DNA of 64,000 bases from Pseudomonas sp. R76 (GCF_009834565.1 NZ_CP019428.1:4464001-4528000), one strand, 5' to 3'; counted from the first letter of the stretch, positions 35,397 to 44,943 are shown. Notes: generated by a model from the letters alone, not told the origin. Numbers and translations: made by a program.

Positions 35397-36746
35397 ATGA
35401 TCGCCCTACTGCCCTCAGCGATGCATAATCAGATGCCCCACATTCCTGCCCCCTTTCCTCCGAACGAGGATGAAAGAGCCCTGTCGCTAGAGCATCTCGG
35501 GGTGCTGGACTCAGCTCCGGAGAAAGAATTCGACGATATCGTCGTGCTCGCGAGCACCTTGTGTGAAGTACCGGTCGCGCTGGTTTCTCTGATGGATAGA
35601 GAACGTCAGTGGTTCAAGGCGTGCGTCGGGCTGGACGTGAGGGAGACGCATCGGGATCTGGCGTTTTGCGCGCACGCGATCCTGGCTCCCGCCGATGTGT
35701 TGACTGTCGAAGATGCCAGACTCGACCCGCGCTTTGAACACAGCGCGCTGGTGCTAGGCCCGCCCTACATTCGCTTTTACGCGGGAGCTCCTATCATTGA
35801 CGATACGGGGCACGCTCTGGGTACGGTGTGCGTGATTGATACCAAGCCGCGAACCCTGACAGCACCACAGCGCACGGCATTGTTGGCATTGGCGAGACAG
35901 ACCGCTTCGTTGTTGCAATTGCGCCTGCTCAGACATCAAATAGAGCGTCGAGCAGAAATGCTTGAACAAGAACTGGCTCAGGCGAATGCACTTAATCAAG
36001 TGGCCGAAGAGTCACTGCGTCACGCCAAGCGTATCTCCTCCTTGGGAATGGTCACGGCCAGTATTGCGCACGACTTCAACAATATTCTTCAAGCGCTAAG
36101 CGCAAGTTTGCAGATGATCCGCTTGCGCGCCAGACGACCAAAAGCCGTCGAGCAATTTAGTGATACCGGATTGCAGGCGGTCGAACAGGGACGGCAGTTG
36201 GTCAATCATCTGCTTTCTTGTGTTCGACTCGACAGCCCAAATTTGGTGTGCGTTGACGTTAATGCTCGACTTGATGCAATGCGCGATGTGTTGTTTCACA
36301 CCGCGACCGAAAGTGTTGAGCTGACTTTCGACCTGTCAGCCCCCGACACCGCAGTGATGTGTGAAGAAGCCCAGTTGAATGCAGCTGTCTTGAACCTTCT
36401 CACAAATGCCAGGGATGCGCTCGGGTCAGCAGGAAGTATCTGCATTTCAACGCGACTGATGCGGGTTGATGATGACGTAACACTGGCTGGAGGCAATTAC
36501 GTCGTGCTCAGCGTCACTGATACCGGGCCAGGTATACCAGATGACCTGGCGGCTAAAATTTTTGATCCTTTTTTCACCACAAAGCAAAGAGGAAAAGGTA
36601 CGGGCTTGGGCTTATCGCAAGTCCGTAAGTTCGCAGAGAACGCTGGGGGCACCGTCATGGTTGATAATGCACCCGAGAAGGGAACAGTCGTATCTTTGTA
36701 CTTGAAATCATTGGGTCGAATCGACTCTGCGATTAATCCCACATAA
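35397..36746 (+). CDS. Sensor histidine kinase with GAF domain
   Basis: 449 residues without membrane helices. A GAF domain spans about 40-185 (FDDIVVLASTLCEVPVALVSL, FYAGAPIIDDTGHALGTVCV), then a coiled coil (195-220), the phospho-acceptor His in SIAHDFNNILQAL (about 223-235) and an ATPase domain with NLLTNARDAL, DTGPGIP and GTGLGLS. The H-box form HDFNN is typical of kinases near NtrB and hybrid families. No response regulator is adjacent, so its partner is elsewhere. IS66 copy 1 lies 54 bases upstream. Confidence 0.9.
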   Translation: MIALLPSAMHNQMPHIPAPFPPNEDERALSLEHLGVLDSAPEKEFDDIVVLASTLCEVPVALVSLMDRERQWFKACVGLDVRETHRDLAFCAHAILAPADVLTVEDARLDPRFEHSALVLGPPYIRFYAGAPIIDDTGHALGTVCVIDTKPRTLTAPQRTALLALARQTASLLQLRLLRHQIERRAEMLEQELAQANALNQVAEESLRHAKRISSLGMVTASIAHDFNNILQALSASLQMIRLRARRPKAVEQFSDTGLQAVEQGRQLVNHLLSCVRLDSPNLVCVDVNARLDAMRDVLFHTATESVELTFDLSAPDTAVMCEEAQLNAAVLNLLTNARDALGSAGSICISTRLMRVDDDVTLAGGNYVVLSVTDTGPGIPDDLAAKIFDPFFTTKQRGKGTGLGLSQVRKFAENAGGTVMVDNAPEKGTVVSLYLKSLGRIDSAINPT

Positions 36747-36959
36747 TCATCGTGGCTTAAGTAACCTTCTTGACATGATTTGCCTGTATGCCGGCCTGAT
36801 ACGCTGTTGTTCCGTAAGTGTATGGCCAATACAGGTTGTGCGATCAACGGTCTGATCCGTAGATGTTAGAATCAGTGGCAAGTCTGACCTAACGCGGGCG
36901 CGCATTGGGCGTTTTGGGACGTCAACCTTGGATAACCAGACGGGCCGGAAGGTGCAGTA

Positions 36960-37688
36960 ATGTTTCTTAGTCTTGAAGTTCGCAGCTATGAGAGGGAAGA
37001 CCGTCACCACCACCACGAGCATGCTCAATTGGTACTGCCGATTCGTGGCGAAATGGAAATTGACGTAAACGGTCGCGGCGGCTGCATTGATCAGTCATTG
37101 GCAGCGCTTGTGACACCTGGCTCGATCCATTCGCAGCAGACTAACCTCGATAGCCGTTTTTTAGTTTTGGACTGTGCGCCGACGATTATGGAAACGCTCC
37201 AGATCGAGCGTCTTGCTCAGAAAATATATGTGCCCATTTCCCCCGCTACTCGTCGACTTATAGAGTTCGCTGAGCTAATCGGCAATGCACAATTGTCCAT
37301 CGCGGCCTCCCAATTGGGGCCTCTGCTTTTATCGTCTCTAAATCCGGATATCTCCCGCTTTCCAGACCCCATGAAGCAGTTGATCGCTCGTATTCAGGCG
37401 GATCCTGGAGCGAACTGGAGCAATGAACGCATGGCTCAAGTAGCAAAAATGAGCATGAGTCAGATGCACCAACGTTTCCGGCTAATGTTCGAGATGAGTC
37501 CGCAAGTTTGGTTGACTGATTTACGCCTGCAAGAAGCTCAACGATGGTTGCGTGGAACCTCATTGACCATATCCGAGATTGCCTTGCGTGCCGGCTTTAG
37601 CGACCAGGCATCGCTGACCCGTGCCATGCAGCGCGTGAGGGCCACGACCCCGGCGGTTTATCGTAAAACGCAAAAACAGTCTGGGTAA
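36960..37688 (+). CDS. AraC-family regulator with cupin domain
   Basis: 242 residues. The N-terminal cupin (about 1-95) starts with a histidine run (DRHHHHEHAQLVLPIRGEME), as in regulators of the AraC/cupin type. The C-terminal double HTH runs from about 150 (WSNERMAQVAKMSMSQMHQRF, then TISEIALRAGFSDQASLTRAM). It precedes the interrupted EamA exporter gene in the same direction, 79 bases away, which is the usual pairing of such a regulator with a DMT permease it controls. Confidence 0.88.
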   Translation: MFLSLEVRSYEREDRHHHHEHAQLVLPIRGEMEIDVNGRGGCIDQSLAALVTPGSIHSQQTNLDSRFLVLDCAPTIMETLQIERLAQKIYVPISPATRRLIEFAELIGNAQLSIAASQLGPLLLSSLNPDISRFPDPMKQLIARIQADPGANWSNERMAQVAKMSMSQMHQRFRLMFEMSPQVWLTDLRLQEAQRWLRGTSLTISEIALRAGFSDQASLTRAMQRVRATTPAVYRKTQKQSG

Positions 37689-38241
37689 AAAATCCCGTAG
37701 TTACCGACAATACTCCCCGAATCAGTTGCTCCAGACTTTACCCATAACGCTTTGGAGCGCGGATGAAATGCTTGCTGATCGATTACTGCTAAAGGGCATT
37801 GTCTACGGAGTTTGCGCGGGCCTGTGTTGGGGAGTGATCTTCCTCGGCCCCCAGCTCACGCCGGGGCTGAGCGGCCTGCAATTCGCCGTTCTGAGATTTC
37901 TCTGCTACGGCGCGATTTCGGTGGCCTTGCTTATGCCCCGCTGGAGGCGCGTTTGCGCCAATCTCACTATCGCCGACTGGAAGTCACTCTTCTGGCTTAG
38001 CCTGATTGGGAACCTCATTTACTACACGCTAGTGGGCACCGGTGTGCAGTTGGTTGGCATTGCCACAACGTCTCTGATCGTCGGACTCATTCCCGTGTTC
38101 GTCACGCTGGCAGGTCGTCATGACGTCAACGCAATTTCTTTGCGCAAGCTAACTCCCTCGCTGTTCTGCGCTGTGGGCGGGGTCGTACTCATCAGCTGGC
38201 ACGCACTGATCGTAAGCGTCCGAGCTACACCGCCTTGCAAC

Positions 38242-38820
38242 TCAAACCTTAATCCGTTTAAACCACTGGTTCACGCGCTCGCACTCAAATGCCGCTGGAT
38301 CAAAAACATCGCCATGCCATTCAACCATGGCGTCATGCTCTGGATGATTGGGGTTGGCCATCGCCTCCAGAAACTCCTCGTAACCAGGCCCGCCACCCAC
38401 GTCTTCCGGTGGGCAAGCATTGGCGCCGTCGATGCAGTACGGCACCTGAGGACAGGCAATAGCGGGTAGCGTTTTTTCGACCTTGATACTGTGATGCCAA
38501 CTGTCACCAAAGTCGTAGAGATAATTAAATGTCCGCCTTCCGTTCAGCGCCTTGATCAGCGTTTTACGGGCTTCCGGGTTTACCGTCGGCCCCCAGCCAT
38601 CAGGGTCGGGCATGCCGTAATTCTCACCGGCAATTTCAAACTCATGCAGATGGCTATCACTCCAGCCCATCACGATCTGGATGACATGGTGCAATTTTCC
38701 CAAGGTGATGTTTTCAGGCACCGCGAACCGACGCCAAATCTTCGGAGTGATCCACTTCAGCTCGATGTGCAGCAGCAACAGGTCGGGGGCGGGTTTGGGT
38801 AAACGGACAGTTTTAACCAT
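38242..38820 (-). CDS. pRiA4b ORF-3-like passenger protein (copy 2)
   Basis: 192 residues, identical to the product at 34734-35312 (same LKWITPKIWRRF, FNYLYDFGDSWHH and CPPEDVGGGPGY). It follows tnpC after three bases within the element. Confidence 0.9.
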   Translation of the reverse strand: MVKTVRLPKPAPDLLLLHIELKWITPKIWRRFAVPENITLGKLHHVIQIVMGWSDSHLHEFEIAGENYGMPDPDGWGPTVNPEARKTLIKALNGRRTFNYLYDFGDSWHHSIKVEKTLPAIACPQVPYCIDGANACPPEDVGGGPGYEEFLEAMANPNHPEHDAMVEWHGDVFDPAAFECERVNQWFKRIKV

Positions 38821-38823
38821 GAA

Positions 38824-40329
38824 TCAGGCGGCCTCACAGTGTTCAGTGTGGTTCAAGGATATGTTCCAGGGCAGCAACTCGCTCACCCGATTGATCGGGT
38901 GTTCGGCAATGTGTTCAAGCACGTAGGTCAGATAGCCCTGTGGGTTTAACCCGTTTAGCTTGGCAGTACCCACCAGGCTGTAAATCGCTGCGGCTCGTTC
39001 TCCGCCGGCATCGGAACCGGCAAACAGGTAGTTTTTGCGGCCCAGCGCGACGGCGCGTAGCGCCCGTTCGGCAGCGTTGTTGTCGATTTCGATTCGGCCG
39101 TCATCGCAGTAGCGCATTAAGGCCTGCCACCGGTTGAGGGCATAGAGGATTGCACCGCCCAATGCCGACTTTTTCGACAGTTGAGTCAGCGTCTGATTAA
39201 GCCATGCGTGCAGGTGTACCAGCAGCGGACTGGCCCGGCTTTGCCGAATCGCTTTGCGTTGGTCGGGCGGTTGCCCTCGAATTTCGCTCTCGATGGCATA
39301 CAGGGCCGCAATCCGTTGCAGCGCCTCGGCGGCAAGGGGTGAAGCCTGGTCTTTGTAGACATCGTAAAACTTGCGTCGGGCATGAGCCCAGCAGGCGGCT
39401 TCCTCAATAGTGCCTGTCGCATACAGTTGAGCAAAACCGGCGTAGCCGTCAGCCTGCAAGATCCCGCTGAAACTCTTGAGATGAGCGCGCGGATGTTGCC
39501 CCTTGCGATCCGGCGAATAGGCAAACCAGACCGCCGCCGGTGTCGAGTCACCCGCAGGTCGGTCGTCGCGCACGTATGTCCACAGGCGAGCCGTTTTGAT
39601 CTTGCCGTTGCCCGGCGCGAGCACGCCAATCGGCGTGTCGTCGGCATGGACTTTGTGACCGCTCATGACGTGGTGCTCAAGCGCGTTGACCAGTGGCCTG
39701 AGCAATTGGCTGCTCTGGCCCACCCAGTCGGCCAGGGTTGAGCGCTCCAGCTCCACGCCCTCACGGGCGTAGATCTCGGACTGCCGGTACAGCGGCAGAT
39801 GATCGACAAACTTGGAGACCAGCACATGGGCCAACAACCCCGGGCCTGCAAGGCCTCTGGCTATTGGACGACTCGGCGCCGGCACCTGGGCGATGTGCTC
39901 GCAGCAACTGCAAACCATCTTCGGACGGACATGGCGAATGACTTTGAAACGTGCCGGAACGTACTCCAGCACTTCGGAAACATCCTCACCCAAATAGCGA
40001 AGCTTCCCACCGCAGCCCGTGCATTGCGACTCAGGCTGATGCACGTGAGTTTCGCGAGGCAGGTGTTCGGGCAATGGTTTGCGGCGCAAAACTGCGCGAG
40101 GTGCCGGTTCGACTGGCGGTGTCATTTCGGCTTGGCTGACTTGCAGCTCTTCAAGGCTCAACTGAAGTTGATCGATCATCGCGTCCAGTTGCTCGGAGCT
40201 GCGACCGAACTGCGTACGACGCAGCTTGGCGATCATCATTCTCAAGCGCTCAATCTCTGCCCGCTGGGCAGAGACCAGAGTCTTCAAGGCTTGAAGATCG
40301 TTCGGCAGGGAGTCGGTCACGAGAGTCAT
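38824..40329 (-). CDS. tnpC: IS66 transposase TnpC (copy 2)
   Basis: 501 residues, identical to the transposase of copy 1, with zinc-finger cysteines, the Asp residues of HADDTPIG and QADGYAGF, and the IS66 C-terminal tail intact. It should be able to move both copies. Confidence 0.96.
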   Translation of the reverse strand: MTLVTDSLPNDLQALKTLVSAQRAEIERLRMMIAKLRRTQFGRSSEQLDAMIDQLQLSLEELQVSQAEMTPPVEPAPRAVLRRKPLPEHLPRETHVHQPESQCTGCGGKLRYLGEDVSEVLEYVPARFKVIRHVRPKMVCSCCEHIAQVPAPSRPIARGLAGPGLLAHVLVSKFVDHLPLYRQSEIYAREGVELERSTLADWVGQSSQLLRPLVNALEHHVMSGHKVHADDTPIGVLAPGNGKIKTARLWTYVRDDRPAGDSTPAAVWFAYSPDRKGQHPRAHLKSFSGILQADGYAGFAQLYATGTIEEAACWAHARRKFYDVYKDQASPLAAEALQRIAALYAIESEIRGQPPDQRKAIRQSRASPLLVHLHAWLNQTLTQLSKKSALGGAILYALNRWQALMRYCDDGRIEIDNNAAERALRAVALGRKNYLFAGSDAGGERAAAIYSLVGTAKLNGLNPQGYLTYVLEHIAEHPINRVSELLPWNISLNHTEHCEAA

Positions 40330-40366
40330 GACCGCATGTTACTGGGGATTTTTTCAGCGCGGCAAG

Positions 40367-40711
40367 TCAGACCGCGAGGACGGGTGCTGTACGAATTGGC
40401 CTGCGCCAATCAATACCTTCCAACAGCATCGATAACTGCGCAGCCGTCAGCGACACGCTGCCGCTGGTTGCTTGCGGCCAGACGAAGCGCCCTTGTTCCA
40501 ACCGTTTGCAAAACAGACACAAGCCGTCGCCATCCCACCACAACAGCTTGATCCGGTCACCGCGCCGTCCGCGAAAGGCAAAGATCTGACCGGAAAACGG
40601 GTCGGCTTCCAACTGTGTCTGCACCTGTGCCGCTAAACCATCGAAGCCACGGCGCATATCCGTGACGCCGGCGGCGATCCAGATACGGGTTCCAGCGGGC
40701 GGAGCAATCAT
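40367..40711 (-). CDS. tnpB: IS66 TnpB (copy 2)
   Basis: 114 residues, identical to the copy 1 protein, with the TDMRRGFDGLAAQ and GRRGDRIKLLWWDGDG segments. Overlaps tnpA by four bases. Confidence 0.95.
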   Translation of the reverse strand: MIAPPAGTRIWIAAGVTDMRRGFDGLAAQVQTQLEADPFSGQIFAFRGRRGDRIKLLWWDGDGLCLFCKRLEQGRFVWPQATSGSVSLTAAQLSMLLEGIDWRRPIRTAPVLAV

Positions 40712-41097
40712 CGCAGCAACTGCTGCAAGACGAATTGCAGCGTCTGCGGATCGGGTGCGCCCGTGATACGCAGCCTGGCTTTTCCAACCTCAACTGCGAT
40801 CTCGGAATGACACTCCGCCTGTGGCTGGACGACGTGTGGCAGATCGATTGGCGCCTCAATCACCCGGACGGGCAAAAGCGTTGCGCTCTGGCTGACGGTG
40901 CCGAATAACCCCTCCTGATATTGATGCCGCCAGCGAAACACTAGGTTGGCATTGACGTCATGTTCACGAGCGATCAACGACACGGAGGCGCCAGGCTGGA
41001 GGGTCGCCTCGACGACTTGGCGTTTGAACGCCAGCGAGAAGTTGGGGCGGCGGCCGGTTCGACGAGCGGGGGCAACGTTATCCAAGATAGTGTCCAC
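40708..41097 (-). CDS. tnpA: IS66 TnpA (copy 2)
   Basis: 129 residues from a GTG at 41097, identical to copy 1, with the transposase-8 type HTH (SLIAREHDVNANLVFRW). Confidence 0.93.
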   Translation of the reverse strand: MDTILDNVAPARRTGRRPNFSLAFKRQVVEATLQPGASVSLIAREHDVNANLVFRWRHQYQEGLFGTVSQSATLLPVRVIEAPIDLPHVVQPQAECHSEIAVEVGKARLRITGAPDPQTLQFVLQQLLR

Positions 41098-41737
41098 TAA
41101 AAAATGGTGTCCACTATTTTGGCTAATTTGGAGGGCTGTCAGGAGAGGGTGCTGGCCGGACGGTTACACTGATCAACGGCGACAAGCCAGATATACTGAC
41201 AAACGTGGCCGGAATTCTATGCGCAGCGGGCGCGTTAGTGACATGGAGTTGGTTCGCAGTGAGCAACGCTCGGCGGCTGGCTCAGGTAACCAGCGTTTCC
41301 GCCCATGACTGGGCACTGCTGACAGGGGTCATGACTGGCGCTCAGTCACTGCTTTTGGCGGTACCTGTCCTGGGCTGGCAGGTCGGAACGCATGACAACT
41401 CCGAATGGCTACACTTTGTCATGGTAGCCGGTGGCGTAGCGTTTTTATCTTCGGTTGTGGGTAATGCGTGCTGGAATCAGGCGAGCCGACTTCTACCACT
41501 GGCACTAAGCGGACAAGTGCTCGTGATTGAGACGTTAGCGGCGCTGGTTTTTGGATTTCTATGGGAGCATCGGCTGCCCGACTTACATGAAATTGCGGCG
41601 ATTGCACTTCTGGTCACCGGTGTCTTGTGGTGTCTGAATTGTCATCGTACTCCCCGTCACTCTCCGGCTGTTTAACTCGTACAGAGATGCTATAGCGACA
41701 GGAATACTGACTACCCCTACCAGTTGTGATTAATTGG

Positions 41738-42207
41738 TCACCCACTATGCGGTAGCAACTGATCGATCTCACTCGCCCGGTGCGTCGGTAGGCGCGTGAG
41801 AACATCCTTCAGATACGCATATGGATCATAACCATTCAGCCGCGCAGACGGGATCAAGGTCATGATTGCCGCCGCCCGTTTGCCGCTGCGCAGTGATCCA
41901 GCGAAGAGCCAGTTTTCGCGCCCAAGAGCCCATGGCCTGATTTGGTTTTCGGCCCAATGGTTGTCAATGGGTACTGCCCCGTCATCGATGTAGCGTGATA
42001 GCGCTGCCCAGCGTTTCAGGCTGTAATCGAGTGCTCTGCTGATGGCTGAGCCTTCGGGCACCAGATCGCGCTGGGCGCTCATCCAGGCATGGAGAATGTT
42101 CATCACCCGTACAGCTTTTTCTTGTCGTATTCGACGCCTTAAATCCGGCTCCAGATCGCGGACTTCGCCTTCGATTTCGTACAGAAACTGGATATAACGC
42201 AGGGCTT
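41738..42207 (-). pseudogene. Fossil C-terminus of a different IS66 transposase
   Basis: Minus-strand codons from about 42205 read YIQFLYEIEGEVRDLEPDLR, ILHAWMSAQRDLVPEGSAI, YIDDGAVPIDNHWAENQIRP and WLFAGSLRSGKRAAAIMTLI. This is the last 155 residues of an IS66 transposase that is only distantly related to the two intact copies. The 5' part, tnpA, tnpB and the ends are gone. It joins directly to another gene fragment at about 42208. Confidence 0.85.
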
Positions 42208-42365
42208 ACTCGGAAGATGGATAGGTCGCAGAGCACACCCGCGAGTATTACCCAGGCGTGACCGTACCACTTGGCGTCCACAAACTCTCCCTCGTAGGTT
42301 GCCCCTGGAATGTTCCCCCTGCATTCGAAAGCATACTGGCCGTTAGTCAGCAGATCACGGGTCAT
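42208..42365 (-). pseudogene. 5' fragment of an unknown gene behind the LysR gene
   Basis: An ATG at 42365 overlaps the LysR stop (ATGA) and opens MTRDLLTNGQYAFECRGNIP, then ATYEGEFVDAKWYGHAWVIL. Past about codon 52 the frame enters the IS66 fossil and becomes meaningless. It seems that a gene coupled to lysR was cut off by an old insertion. The family is not recognisable from 50 residues. Confidence 0.5.
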
Positions 42366-43300
42366 GCAGAGTGAATGCCTTCCGCAGAATGCTGCTCCCA
42401 TGGTGGGCATGGTGACCAAGCCTCCACGAGCTTATCGATGAAGAGTCGAATTTTTGGAGAGAGGTGCCGCTTGCTAGGGTAGATCACCCGAACAGGCTCT
42501 GCGGCCTCTGCATACCCAGCGAGCAATTGAACAAGCTTGCCGCTCCTCAAATCGTCGTTCACCACGTAGGAAGGAAGAGTCGCGATGCCCAGGCAAGCTA
42601 CAGCTGACTGGTGTAATGACTCAGCACTGTCCATCTGTAGCCTTCCACCATGAGTAACGGACACAGAGCTACCATTCAAGCGAAAATTCCAAGGAAGCAA
42701 TCTCCCACCACTCACGAAATGCAGGCACTGGTGCTCGGATAAATCCTCCGGCGTTTTAGGCTCGGCGTGCTCAGCCAAATATTTGGGGGAAGCGCAGGTA
42801 ATCATTTGTTGGTAGGCCACAGTGCGCGTTAACAACCGAGAATCTTCCTTCGGTGGCCCGATGCGCATGGCCAAATCAAATCCCTCATCGATCAGATCGA
42901 CCAGCCTGTCAGAAAAGGTGATATCCACGCTCAGGGAGGGCCAATCCTTAAGGCAGCACTCAATGTGCTGAAGGACATGAAGTCTGCCCAGCGCAACCGG
43001 CAGACTCATCCGCAGTCGCCCACTGGGTGTCGAACGACGAAACGCAAGGGCATCCTCCACGTCGTCCAGATCCTGAAGAACGCCCACACAGCGCTCATAC
43101 AGAACCTGGCCGTCATCCGTCATGCTTAAACTTCGCGTAGTGCGATTCAGTAAACGTACCTGTAAACGAGCCTCAAGCCTGACTATCGACTTCCCCACTG
43201 CAGAGCGCGTAAGGCCAAGCTGTTTTGCCGCCGCAGTGAAGCTTCCAGCGTTTACCGAGCCCACAAACGCGGCAATGTCATTCAGGTTATGGAGTTCCAT
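42362..43300 (-). CDS. LysR-family transcriptional regulator
   Basis: 312 residues. The N-terminal winged HTH is clear (LNDIAAFVGSVNAGSFTAAAKQ, LGLTRSAVGKSIVRLEARLQ, RLLNRTTRSLSMTDDG), followed by the substrate-binding domain (GRLRMSLPVALGRL, DLAMRIGPPKEDSRLLTR). It diverges from the alpha/beta hydrolase gene, with two palindromes in the 121-base gap, so it probably controls that gene. It belongs to the CrgA/AaeR-like group. Confidence 0.93.
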   Translation of the reverse strand: MELHNLNDIAAFVGSVNAGSFTAAAKQLGLTRSAVGKSIVRLEARLQVRLLNRTTRSLSMTDDGQVLYERCVGVLQDLDDVEDALAFRRSTPSGRLRMSLPVALGRLHVLQHIECCLKDWPSLSVDITFSDRLVDLIDEGFDLAMRIGPPKEDSRLLTRTVAYQQMITCASPKYLAEHAEPKTPEDLSEHQCLHFVSGGRLLPWNFRLNGSSVSVTHGGRLQMDSAESLHQSAVACLGIATLPSYVVNDDLRSGKLVQLLAGYAEAAEPVRVIYPSKRHLSPKIRLFIDKLVEAWSPCPPWEQHSAEGIHSA

Positions 43301-43344
43301 ACGGCCTCGGTGGTCTCAACGTTCGGGCGGCTTAGCACCTGTTA

Positions 43345-43379
43345 TGGGGAACCCTATTCCCCAATACTAAGCATAGTAT
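43345..43379. promoter_or_regulatory. Two adjacent palindromes between lysR and the hydrolase gene
   Basis: TGGGGAA-ccctа-type arms TGGGGAA (43345-43351) and TTCCCCA (43357-43363) form the first. The second follows directly: ATACTA-agca-TAGTAT (43364-43379), which contains a T-N11-A LysR box with dyad symmetry. They lie between the divergent starts, as expected for recognition and activation sites of the LysR protein. Confidence 0.65.
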
Positions 43380-43421
43380 CTCAATTAGCTAATCCACTCC
43401 CAACGATCAATTGAGGTCATT

Positions 43422-44348
43422 ATGAACACTAAAGTCCAAGCAGCCGTCCAAACTTGGGCCAATAGCCTTAGCGATCTGGTACCCGTTCTTAAGGGAATCG
43501 ATACCACCACAAAAATGAGCGACATCCGCGACTCTTACGCAAAAATGCTCGCGCAAAATCCAGCGCCAGCTGGCGTTAAATTCGAAGCAGTCGACATGGG
43601 TGGCGTACCCGGCACACTGGTTACTCCGGACGAGATCAAAACCGACGCGGTCGTGATGTACATTCACGGCGGCGCCTACATTGTAGGACGTCCAGACGGC
43701 TACCACGGTATCGGCGGCAACTACGCGGAAATGCTCGGTGCTCGTGTGTACATGCCGGACTACCGCCTCGCTCCTGAGCACAAGTTTCCAGCATCTATTG
43801 ACGACACATTGCGCGCTTACGAATGGTTGCTTGAGCAGAAAATCCCGGCTAACAAAATTGCGTTCTCTGGCGAGTCGGCTGGCGGCGCAATGGTTGTCAG
43901 CGTCATGGTCGCGGCTAAATCGAAAGGGCTTCCATTGCCTGCGGTTGGCTCCTCCATCTCACCATGGGCGAACCTTGAACACACCGGTGCTTCCATGAGC
44001 AACCGCGAAGGCCTGGATCCTCTGAACTCCAAGCCTGTCTTGGACATCCTCGCCAGAGCATTCCTAGGCGACACATTGGCCAATCATCCTCTGGCCTCTC
44101 CTGTGTTCGCGGATGTCACCGGGCTTCCGCCAATTCTGGTGCAGATCGGCGAGAACGAGCTGATGTTGAGTGATGCAATGCGCCTTGCAACTCACCTGGC
44201 TGATAACCGCGTTCGCGTGAATCTGGAAGTATCGCCAGCGATGTTCCACGCCTGGCACTTCTACGCCACCATGTTGCCAGAAGGTAAGCAGGCTATGGAG
44301 AGTTCCGTTCGCTTCATCGAGGCTGCCTTGGCCGACGCTAACCACTAA
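43422..44348 (+). CDS. Alpha/beta hydrolase (hormone-sensitive lipase-type esterase)
   Basis: 308 residues, no signal peptide. The oxyanion motif MYIHGGAYIVG (about 77-87), the nucleophile elbow FSGESAGGAM (about 148-157), the Asp in IGENELMLSDAM (about 246-257) and the His in MFHAWHFYA (about 275-283) give a complete triad. HSL-type esterases cleave short acyl esters. GAGGTCATT precedes the ATG at 43422. Control by the divergent LysR is likely. Confidence 0.93.
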   Translation: MNTKVQAAVQTWANSLSDLVPVLKGIDTTTKMSDIRDSYAKMLAQNPAPAGVKFEAVDMGGVPGTLVTPDEIKTDAVVMYIHGGAYIVGRPDGYHGIGGNYAEMLGARVYMPDYRLAPEHKFPASIDDTLRAYEWLLEQKIPANKIAFSGESAGGAMVVSVMVAAKSKGLPLPAVGSSISPWANLEHTGASMSNREGLDPLNSKPVLDILARAFLGDTLANHPLASPVFADVTGLPPILVQIGENELMLSDAMRLATHLADNRVRVNLEVSPAMFHAWHFYATMLPEGKQAMESSVRFIEAALADANH

Positions 44349-44664
44349 AACGCAGAGCAACCGCGATAGCTTTGTGGCTGTCGCAGTGCTACACGTCCCA
44401 ACCATCAAGCCGCTAGATGAGCAAACCATCTTGGCTGAAGCCCGAAAGTCCGGACGTTTGGTAGTCACAGCCGAAAACAGCTCGATTATCGGTGGACTCG
44501 GCGAGGCTGTTGCAGGGTTACTTCTGCGTAACGGCGTAACTCCTACCTTCCGGCAAATCGCTTTACCCGACGCATTCCTGGAGGCGGGCGCACTGCCGAC
44601 GCTACATGATCGGTATGGCATCTCAACAGCAGCTGTATGTGCGCAAATCAAAGCTTGGCTGTAG
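44349..44664 (+). pseudogene. 3' remnant of a transketolase C-subunit gene
   Basis: Open codons from the esterase stop read VAVAVLHVPTIKPLDEQTIL, then TAENSSIIGGLGEAVAGLLL, the C-terminal swivel domain of transketolase (about 97 residues). The pyrimidine-binding and thiamine diphosphate parts are missing upstream, so this is a truncated gene and not an active enzyme. It starts 26 bases after the esterase gene and keeps its original terminator. Confidence 0.8.
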
Positions 44665-44674
44665 GCCTCTGTGC

Positions 44675-44701
44675 AAGGCGCCTTAGTTTGAGGCGCCTTT
44701 T
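44675..44701 (+). terminator. Rho-independent terminator after the transketolase remnant
   Basis: AAGGCGCC (44675-44682) pairs with GGCGCCTT (44692-44699) over nine bases, followed by TT. It begins ten bases after the stop. Confidence 0.85.
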
Positions 44702-44900
44702 GCAAGGTTACATTGCGTGGCATAGGAAAATGCTCAACTACATAATCCGTTCCTGCAGCCTTTTAATTACCGGCGCGGAAGTCTGGTAGCTGACGATGCT
44801 ACACGACAGAAAATCACGACGTACAAGGGATACAACAGCATCAGGTATCTTTCGACCAACGAGGAGCGAGAGAGCAAACGCGTTAGTTTTTTTAAGCACC

Positions 44901-44924
44901 AAAAAAAAGGGCCCTCCCGGGCCC
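44901..44924 (-). terminator. Rho-independent terminator of the MvaT-like gene
   Basis: On the minus strand GGGCCC-GGGA-GGGCCC is followed by eight T (the plus-strand A-run 44901-44908). It begins 19 bases after the stop at 44944. The span 44702-44900 shows no supported gene. Confidence 0.85.
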
Positions 44925-44943
44925 ATTTATTCGAGCGCTAAAA

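Larger units (their letters stand above)
38212..41167 (-). mobile_element. IS66-family element, copy 2 (2,956 bp, inverted)
   Basis: Same termini and length as copy 1, in opposite orientation. ACTGATC flanks it on both sides (38205-38211 and 41168-41174), extended to 8 bp if the terminal C is counted. It interrupts the EamA gene. All four encoded proteins equal those of copy 1, so transposition was recent. Confidence 0.95.
37768..41675 (+). pseudogene. EamA/DMT-family transporter gene split by IS66 copy 2
   Basis: The 5' part (37768-38211) and the 3' part (41168-41675) join in one frame when the element and one target duplication are removed: ...VVLISWHALI continues with NGDKPDILTNVAGIL. The joined product would have about 310 residues and ten membrane helices (GVCAGLCWGVIFLGPQL at the front, IAAIALLVTGVLWCLN at the end), a normal EamA exporter. 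The start at 37768 has GGAG nine bases upstream. The gene must be inactive now. Confidence 0.9.

Noticed and set aside
32387..41167. A composite transposon made of the two IS66 copies
   Set aside because: Each copy has its own target duplication and the right one splits a gene whose two halves still join in frame, so the copies inserted separately.
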